A stretch of 64,000 nucleotides of DNA from Davidsoniella eucalypti. Its lineage: Eukaryota; Ascomycota; Sordariomycetes; Microascales; Ceratocystidaceae. This document shows, piece after piece, positions 57,132-64,000 of this stretch; within the stretch, counting starts at the first letter, position 1, and each line of letters starts with the position of its first letter. The notes under the pieces were generated by a model, which saw only the letters and a program-made list of their open reading frames with translations, did no database searches and was not told the origin of the DNA. Location: contig RMBW01000016.1 in NCBI GenBank assembly GCA_004009845.1, forward strand, positions 1 to 64,000, written 5' to 3'. The position numbers and the translations under genes were made by a program.

Positions 57132-58208
57132 TCACAAGGAGAAGTGGGTTACAAACGATGCCCACCCGCCCTTCATGTGAGCGGCAACATTGGTGCCTTC
57201 CGGATCGCGGTAGGAAGACACCATTCCGTTGGCCCCTGTGTGCACGCATCCGTGCTTTGCACACAGGGCCTTGAGATTATCGGCCCGGTCGGCGCAACGA
57301 CCGGACACGATACAAGCAACACGAGCGTCCATATGGACGTTCATGAAGTGTCTGCGCACATTAGTGCGCACGCTCTTGGCTGCATCGGCATCCGAGACCC
57401 TCGGGGGCACAGCGAACGCCGCTTGGCAAATTGGGCACTCCAAGTAGCGGCTCCCATTATCTCTCCGCAGCGGCAGTTGGCCGCTGTGTGGGAGAGGTGC
57501 GTGTTTCAGGAACCCGGTCATCCTGGTGATGAAGACCCGGGCCCCTGAAAAGATCCCCCCGGCAGGTGGTGGGGAATAGCTTCCCACCTGCTGGCCAATG
57601 ACTGCACCAGGCCGGAAGACTCGCGCCGCTACTGGACGGCGGACTCGAGTCCGAGCCGCCACAGGCGGCGTAGCCTCCTCGCTACCGGCGGAGCCATTGG
57701 TATCATCAGCAGCCACGGGGGCTGCTGGGGCCAGAGCCGTCTCCACAGTCTCCACAGTCTCCACAGCCTCCGTAGCCTCAATAGGCGCGGCGGGCGGTGC
57801 GGGAGGTGCGGGAAGCCAAAGCGGAACAAAGGCTTCACCAGCATCGACAACTGTTGGAGCGGCAACGGTGGGGGCGGCGAAGAGGGGGGAAATGGAAGGG
57901 GAAGGGGGGAAATCCAATATGTCTGTCCAGTCGAAGCCTTCAGGCTCCCTGAACAAGTCTTCCACATTCCACTCACCCTCCAAGGCGGCTGGCTTCTCGC
58001 TAGCTGCGGCGTCATCAGCCACCTTGGGCGTGGGCGGGACTTGCGCGGCCCCGCCAGAGACTGCTTCCACAGTCTCACTTCCCACACTCAAAAGTGTGGA
58101 ATCGACTGTGCCGGCCGGAAAGAAATCGGGGAACAACTCCCGGCCTACGGCACTGTTGGGGTCCAAGACCAGATCTCTAGGACGGACCAGATCTGTAGGA
58201 CGGACCAT
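57132..58208 (-). CDS. Cys/His-rich zinc-finger-like protein, arm D copy (358 aa)
   Basis: Intact and the longest copy: an extra Val-Glu-Thr repeat (AVETVETVETALAP) lengthens the low-complexity middle. The Cys/His block is complete. The leader just before the ATG is 7 nt shorter than in the other copies (intron II 58,217-58,316, then GAATCAAG and ATG). TATA box at 58,743-58,749. It reads toward the loop. Confidence 0.75.
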   Translation of the reverse strand: MVRPTDLVRPRDLVLDPNSAVGRELFPDFFPAGTVDSTLLSVGSETVEAVSGGAAQVPPTPKVADDAAASEKPAALEGEWNVEDLFREPEGFDWTDILDFPPSPSISPLFAAPTVAAPTVVDAGEAFVPLWLPAPPAPPAAPIEATEAVETVETVETALAPAAPVAADDTNGSAGSEEATPPVAARTRVRRPVAARVFRPGAVIGQQVGSYSPPPAGGIFSGARVFITRMTGFLKHAPLPHSGQLPLRRDNGSRYLECPICQAAFAVPPRVSDADAAKSVRTNVRRHFMNVHMDARVACIVSGRCADRADNLKALCAKHGCVHTGANGMVSSYRDPEGTNVAAHMKGGWASFVTHFSL

Positions 58209-58742
58209 CTTGATTCCTAAATAAGATGTAACACGTCAGCAATGGTTATCACCATAGCCAGATCAGTGGTAAAAGATTGCAAGGGGAAATGGTGAGGGAA
58301 TACAGGGCAGACGTACCTAGCCTGTGAGTGAAGGAGGCTGATAAAATATTTTTTAATGGCGTTCTATTACAGAGACACCAAAAAAGAAAGGTTCGGAGAC
58401 CTTCAACTAGATTAGAAGTGACATATTAGTACTAATGTTCATCAAAGCCAGATCAGGCCGGTAAATAGGTGGAAAGATGAAGGGGAAACGTACCTAACCG
58501 GTGAGTGAAGATCACTAACAAGAGAAAAGAGTATGAAATGCCACGAAGAGGAGGAACAAAAACGTAGAACAGAACAGGTCTTCAAACAGTGAAGCAATCT
58601 CCAGATAGTAATAGAGAAAATGAATGATGTAACACTGTAGTAAAGGGAACAAGATGTGTAGGGCAAATCGGATTTTGATCAATGGTCTGTGGTTTGTCAA
58701 CGAGAAAGTTTTGAGAGCAAGTCGGAGGGTGACTGGGCATTG

Positions 58743-58749
58743 ATTTATA
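58743..58749 (-). promoter_or_regulatory. TATA box of Cys/His-rich gene, arm D
   Basis: TATAAAT on the minus strand, in the same relative position as in the other arms. Confidence 0.6.
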
Positions 58750-61700
58750 CGTCTCCAAAGAACCAAAGAACGCTAAAGTCAGTAAAAATTGAAGCAATGG
58801 CAGCTGATGCTGCAAAGGCCGGAAGCAGGAGGGGCTTAGAGAGCGGCTAGTTTTAACATACACACACACTAAGAGATACATGTTGAACTGATAGACACAC
58901 GTCCAAGAACGGAACGGCGGATGGCAAAATTGCCATGACCCTGTTCAGCCTAGACGGCGTGGATAACAAGATAAAGTTGAGGCTAGTGGATATAATCTTG
59001 AAGTGCTGTTGTGGACTAGTGGATGGTTTTCCCATGGTTTGTTTGCTCAGAACAGTACTGACGTAGGAGTGACGCCCTATTTGGAAACCACAACAGACAT
59101 CAGCAGCACTCTACCAGGACTGCTGTTTTGAGAACTAGCCAGTGTCTCTTGCCTCTACTGGCTGAGTTTTAGAGCAGCGGCAGTAACTACTAAAGCCCAT
59201 GCCCTTTCCAATGCTGATCTCAAGGGTCTACATGATATAGCATATCAGGATAAATCTCAATATCGATCATGCTTACACTGCGACTAAGTCTCTTTCTAAG
59301 GGTAACTACGTAGATATGCTGCCATAGGGTACTATCCGCCATGTTTAATTCAACTACGGGGGATGAGGAGCCAGTAACTCAGTAGCAGTGCCCAATCCGG
59401 CCATCTTCAGTGCGGCTTAGACCCCAGTCCTTTCGCGCTAGCTTCAGTTGTCTACGAGATAATGAGCGGATATATTATATCAGATATATTATATGGGATA
59501 TATTATATCGGTTATATCTCTTTTTTATATTCTAAAACCAGCATCGCCGAATGCAGACAAGAGCCAGGCTCCTATCTAGTGTGAAATCCAGACCCGATAA
59601 CAATAACTGAGTGTGCAGTCTTTAGCGCAACTGTTGGGATTCCCAAATTATGTGCGGTTCTCGCCACAGTGTAGGTGGATTTCCGCAGAGACGCTGTGCC
59701 GAATTCGCTGTAAAATTCGCTGTAAAATTCGCGATATACGGTCGTGAAATTCTGGGCACGATACGACGTGAAGTCATATAGAGTTGCTTGTTGTCTATTT
59801 TGCAATGCCAAGAAATGCCAAGACGTCGCACAACATGTCAAGCATTGTCTCTAGGTGTTCCGCTAAATAAAGCTTGGCAGGGTGTCATCGAGTCTCGCTT
59901 GATGATTTCAGCGCCTGTTCGCCTGACATAGACGCGACTGCAACCCAAATACAGCAGCACAAACTACCGTCTATCCGCTTCCCATCACTGCCTTTTTTGG
60001 CTCTCCCAACAAGACAACTCGCTCAAATTGCAATAGCCCATATTGCCATATCTTGCTGCACTTTGCCACTTTTCCCCCCACATTTTAGCTTTGTTCTAAA
60101 TTTCTTGGCAGTGCTTCCCAATTAGGAAAAGCAAAGTACTCTTTCACCTTGCCCCACTATGTTTATGTACCTCCACCCCAAGTTTGGCCCTTAAGGTACC
60201 TTGTAGAGTCTGGAAAATATTAATTGATACCTTTATGCCACCATGTTCTCAACAATTACCGGAAAATACACCTTCTACTTACACTGACTTACACTGGAAG
60301 TGCACTAAAATTAACCAGTACTCGGACAACATCCTGATCAATTGGCTGGAAAAACATATTTGCTCATTTTCTGCCATCCAAGTTCAGATCTTCTAATGGA
60401 ACTGGACCAGTGTAAATTTCCAAATCCCTTCATGATGAGCTTGGTATTCTTGGGTTAATTATTGCGTATCTTTAAAGTCGCAACACGGCATGCGTTCAAT
60501 CAATTTCAAGGCCTTGCCATGCTCATGGAACTTGATCGTCAATTGTGCTGTTCTCTATTATACCTATAGCGCAGGTCTGTTTTTAGTTCTAGCCTGCAGG
60601 AGACTCCAGGCCGCTACCCCGCTGCTTAAAGGCCATATTTTACATCCGGATCTAAATCTCATCGATCTTGCACGGCCCATCGAAAATGATGGAACTCATC
60701 CATATCACAATAATTATTTACTTATTTAGTTAAATCACTTACGTTTATTCTTGTATGAGCTGTTCCCTATGGAAGATTAGGCTCAATAGGGTATTTTTTG
60801 CTATCTACATCAGACATACTACGAAATTTGCTATAATTGACAAGATACCAAAGCTGCGTTCCAAACAGCAATTCCCATTTTATTTACAGAGAGTATTCGA
60901 AGGCTATCTGCTTGAACTTCATAGTAGATCACTTCAGAGCCCAGCAGTAGTAATTACCACCGTTACCTTTTCCACCCCCCATACGTATGGGATCTAAACT
61001 TAAAGATCTAAACTTAAAGATCGGCCTAAAACTATGAATTTGCACCCTTCGTACCATCTCATTGAGGTCTTTGCCACGGGGACCAACACTTTCCCGACCC
61101 CAGTGACAAACGGGTGTCGGATCTAACCAAAAACATGGTGTCATATGCTCTTTTGCCACCGCTCACCCGTAGAGTCTAATATTGTGACAAATCTTCCTGC
61201 TGAGAGATTTCTCGCAAGATCAGTAAACTTTATCGAATTTCCCTCAAACATGGTCATATTCAATAGCTGTTGGTGGTATGAATCGAGAGATGTCTATAGG
61301 ATATAAGACGAGATGTAGTATCAAATATAAGAAACGTGGCACAAAATCTTTAGTAAAGGCTTGGCATTACGCTATTAGCAAAAATAATAGACTCTCAGAC
61401 ATAACGAACCGATAACTGTCAAGATCCACAACTAGAAGTTACAAGACCCTTCCAAGAAAAGCTCACATGCCAAGGACTTGGGCGTAACGTCTTGATTCAA
61501 GAACGAAGACAATGTCAACTTTATTAACTCTGTAACTAGCCCCCTATTGTCTTAGCCATGAAAAACTCGTGATCTAAAGGACTTTAAAACATTGGCTTCA
61601 TCTACGGACCAGGACAATGCCAACAACACCAAATATGCAACTAGCTCTTTGTTCTCCTACTCAACAACGTGTCCTTAAAGTCAATGATAAACAAAATAGA

Positions 61701-62065
61701 CCCATGCCAAGACAATTCTGTGATATATAGGACTTTGAAACATGCTTCATTCAGGGACTATGGCAATGCCACCTCTATCGACTCTGTAACTAGCCGTTCG
61801 CTTTTCTACTCAAAATCATACCTTTGTAGTAATTTAACCTAGTTCTAAAACACATGAGGTTCATAACGGTCCAAACTTCTATTGAAAAAAACTCTACCAA
61901 GAACGCCTCACAATTTGAGATATTTACTCCACTGAGCAACTTTAGAAGTGCCACTCTATCAACTCTATAAGCACATCTTGTTGTTTCTGCCCAAGAACAT
62001 GTCTTTATGTTTCACTGGCTTCTAAGCTTCGAATGTACCATAGCATTGAACTATTCTCCGTACCG

Positions 62066-62091
62066 GCCTAGGAGAAAGTTTTCCCCTAGGC
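62066..62091. repeat. 26-bp inverted repeat at the arm D breakpoint
   Basis: GCCTAGG-A-GAAA, two central bases, TTTC-C-CCTAGGC: a near-perfect palindrome starting two bases after the end of arm homology. Confidence 0.85.
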
Positions 62092-62224
62092 AAAATCAAC
62101 ACCAGATCTATCCAATGACCAATTTGCATCTCTTTGAACTATTGCTTCTTATTAATGACACTGAATAAGACTGCTAACCCACCAGACCCTAAACTATGTG
62201 TACTTTCTGTATCTACTTATGTTG

Positions 62225-62977
62225 ATTTGGGCCTGGTGAAACCTTCCCTCCTACAACCCTCGGGGGGGTACCTTTGAGTTTTCGGTGCCTCCTCCTTTGT
62301 CCAAAGACGAAAAATTCCCCTTCATCGTGGGTTTTTAAGAGCGACCAGCACATATCACCAATGTCGCTGTCCATTCTCTCGCATCTATTGATTTATTTCA
62401 TGATGCTCCGTTTTGTGAGGCCTTGAGCCCGTTTCTTCCTCTCTCGAGGGTCATTCTCACCAACGATCGCACACCCCCTTTTCTCTACACTTTTAGCGAT
62501 CGCTGGTCTCCCGAGCCTCATCTCCGCTGCTCAGGAATTCACCCTCACACTCGGAGGGCAACACTTTGAAGGTTCCAGTTGCCTGACATTTCCGGCTCTT
62601 CTTTTGTTGTGCTTTGCACTTCATTTGATCATGCCAAAACAAATTGTGATAGCTTCTCCTTGAGTCGCTCCCTCACAATGAAAACACATTGGGTTTCCTC
62701 TGTGTTTTCCAACAACCCACCAGGGGGACGGCTGTGAAGAAAGTTTAGCCAGGTTAGCGCTGCTTGTATTCTCCACTGCTTCCACCATGCGAAATCTGTT
62801 CTTGCTTTCTGTGTTTTCTGTTTTGATTTTTTAGTTTTAGTTCGGACCTCCATTATGGGGGGATCTTCGAGGACCATTAGGGTTTCTCGACGTCTAACGA
62901 TCCACTAGGGTCGGATCCACGTGATCCACATAAAGACGTAAAATGATAAATAAATAAATAAATTTGGGCCTGGTGAA
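62225..62977 (+). mobile_element. Retroposon (about 720 bp) with 16-bp target-site duplication
   Basis: ATTTGGGCCTGGTGAA occurs at 62,225-62,240 and again at 62,962-62,977. Between them lies 62,241-62,961, which ends in (TAAA)n just before the second copy. A simple-repeat tail plus a long direct repeat is the signature of target-primed reverse transcription. The 3' ~105 bp recur at 9,281-9,385. Inside, the plus strand has a protein-like 70-codon open frame (SLASIDLFHDAPFCEALSPF..) at about 62,380-62,590 and the minus strand a chance ORF. No reverse transcriptase is present, so the copy was mobilised in trans. Confidence 0.75.
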
Positions 62978-63606
62978 CTCCAGTGATGGATCAGATGTTG
63001 ATGAGTTTTGACCTTTCCAAGTGCCCGGCTCATCAGTATGTTAAGTTATTACCAGTCGGTGTATAACCTGCTATTTTTATGTTAGTTTAACTTGGCTCGC
63101 ATGGCTTATAAAGCCTCTCATATAGCCCATAGCTTCTAGGGATTCCCGGCTTGGCAGAGCCGATCTTTGCACATACATTACATAGAGTTACCCCTGTTGA
63201 AAGGCCCGTGATGTAAAGAAAAAAATGCTCTGTAGCGAAATCTAGGCTAAGAACACCAATGCTGACTTGGTCCCAGCTGATGCCCGTGCTTTTATATACC
63301 AGAATATTATACCAGTCGGTGTATATGGTGATATACCGATATTTTTGCATTGGTGCATGAGCACACATGTATTGATGGAGACTCCGGGGAAGAAAAAGAG
63401 ATAATGTAGAGAAAGAAGTCTCAGCTCAGCCTAAAAAACAAGATATAAGTATCACGACATGTCCATTCGTTTACTAACTCTTTCCGATCTTCTTCACACC
63501 CTTCGTCGTCGCCATTACTTCTCTCACTCCCCCTCTCACAATCCTTGATACAGCTCTGTCAACTATATAGTATCAACCCCATCAACTCCTTGTCTTCTCT
63601 ATCACC
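62978..63606 (+). promoter_or_regulatory. Upstream region and CT-rich leader of the secreted-protein gene
   Basis: 63,450-63,606 is rich in TCTTC/CTCTC tracts, typical of a fungal leader. ACCAGTCGGTGTATA occurs twice (63,050-63,064 and 63,311-63,325), a possible regulatory repeat. No other gene is seen. Confidence 0.4.
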
Positions 63607-64000
63607 ATGAAATTATACAGTGTCCTCTCTCTCTATGCTCTGGCCTCCAGCACTGTTGTTTCTGCTAAGCCCTTGAACCCGAGTCCCGAAACTCTTGCTG
63701 TAGATGTTCAGGAACCCGCCAATGAAGTTCCTCTGGAAGACATCACCTTCAACAACATCAAGACAAATGTGGTGTCCGAAGATGGTGAAGAGAAGGAGAT
63801 AACCTTCAGTGCGAATGACCACCCTCACCTGCTTTCTCGCGATTCCGCCTATGATGAGGTACGTAGGGTTGCTCGTGTGACGATTAAAAGTGGAAAGTTA
63901 TACTACTTTATGATGTGCGTCCCGGGGAGAAAACCCCTCATTGTCTATGACGAGGTTACTAGAGCTATTGTTGAGAAGACCGGTTGCAGCGAGGTTGGTC
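63607..64000 (+). CDS. Small secreted protein, 5' part (runs off the window)
   Basis: The ATG at 63,607 (context TCACCATGA) opens a 131-codon frame still open at the window end. Residues 1-20 (MKLYSVLSLYALASSTVVSA) are a typical signal peptide, with cleavage probably before KPLNP. A propeptide-like acidic stretch follows, then LLSR-D at about 75-79, a possible processing site, then a basic region with a single Cys pair so far (C104, C127). A GTACGT at 63,859 could be an intron donor, but the frame reads through, so I leave it coding. Family not recognised; extracellular role inferred. Confidence 0.6.
   Translation, partial: MKLYSVLSLYALASSTVVSAKPLNPSPETLAVDVQEPANEVPLEDITFNNIKTNVVSEDGEEKEITFSANDHPHLLSRDSAYDEVRRVARVTIKSGKLYYFMMCVPGRKPLIVYDEVTRAIVEKTGCSEVG

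Larger units (their letters stand above)
56150..62064 (-). repeat. Palindrome 2, right arm (arm D), truncated
   Basis: About 5.9 kb homologous to arms A and C in reverse and to arm B directly. Outer markers agree with arm B. Homology stops at 62,064 (arm B continues from 30,530 outward), so the membrane-protein ORF and outermost ~2 kb are missing. A short perfect-looking palindrome begins two bases after the break. Confidence 0.9.

Noticed and set aside
12960..62064. Starship, Helitron or Crypton identity of the palindromic units
   Set aside because: No DUF3435/tyrosine recombinase, Rep-helicase or related domain was recognised in any frame, and the symmetry does not fit these classes.
12960..62064. 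Heavy RIP mutation of the repeats
   Set aside because: Four GC-rich open frames remain intact and the arms do not show pervasive stop codons in those genes; a dinucleotide-index calculation would be needed to judge mild RIP in the AT-rich parts.
62629..62877. Minus-strand 82-aa ORF inside the retroposon
   Set aside because: It runs against the element's orientation set by its tail and overlaps the conserved non-coding 3' end.

Overview
The window looks like nuclear DNA of a filamentous ascomycete (Pezizomycotina). Where genes are intact they have short introns of about 55-70 nt with GTAAGT/GTAAAA-type donors, CTAAC branch sites and TAG/CAG acceptors. Promoters are pyrimidine-rich, and the gene families are fungal: a hexose-type MFS transporter, a coiled-coil/kinase-like protein, a GNAT acetyltransferase remnant and small secreted proteins. 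Most of the window is AT-rich, gene-poor and full of repeats, as in subtelomeric or other accessory compartments.

Layout. 1-2.4 kb: no convincing gene. 2.6-4.4 kb: four-exon sugar transporter. 5.3-7.9 kb: large kinase-like gene on the minus strand whose first exon is only 21 nt. 8.5-12.6 kb: LINE retrotransposon debris and copies of a dispersed repeat called R2 here. About 12.96-32.56 kb: giant palindrome 1, with arms A and B of about 8 kb around a loop of about 3.1 kb. 32.6-45.2 kb: interval of small ORFs, two relics of one gene family, a secreted-protein gene cut off by R2, a retrotransposon endonuclease fragment (R3) and a GNAT gene cut off by R3. About 45.2-62.06 kb: giant palindrome 2, with arms C and D around a loop of about 2.7 kb; arm D is truncated at 62,064. 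62.24-62.96 kb: retroposon with a 16-bp target-site duplication. 63.6 kb to the end: start of a secreted-protein gene.

The striking content is the pair of palindromes. Each arm carries an intact, relatively GC-rich gene for an uncharacterised Cys/His-rich protein of 352-358 aa: four copies, each with a TATA box and two candidate 5'-leader introns of the same lengths (87 and 100 nt) in the three copies measured fully. The arms also share several short ORFs, AT-rich motifs and a degenerate ~120-bp tandem block. The two loops lie in opposite orientation. Marker differences show that arm relationships change along their length: A matches C and B matches D in some parts, A matches B and C matches D in others, and A matches D and B matches C at the loop edges. 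This is what repeated recombination or gene conversion between inverted arms would produce. No transposase, helicase, Starship captain or other mobility gene could be recognised in the palindromes, so how they arose and what the Cys/His protein does is open.
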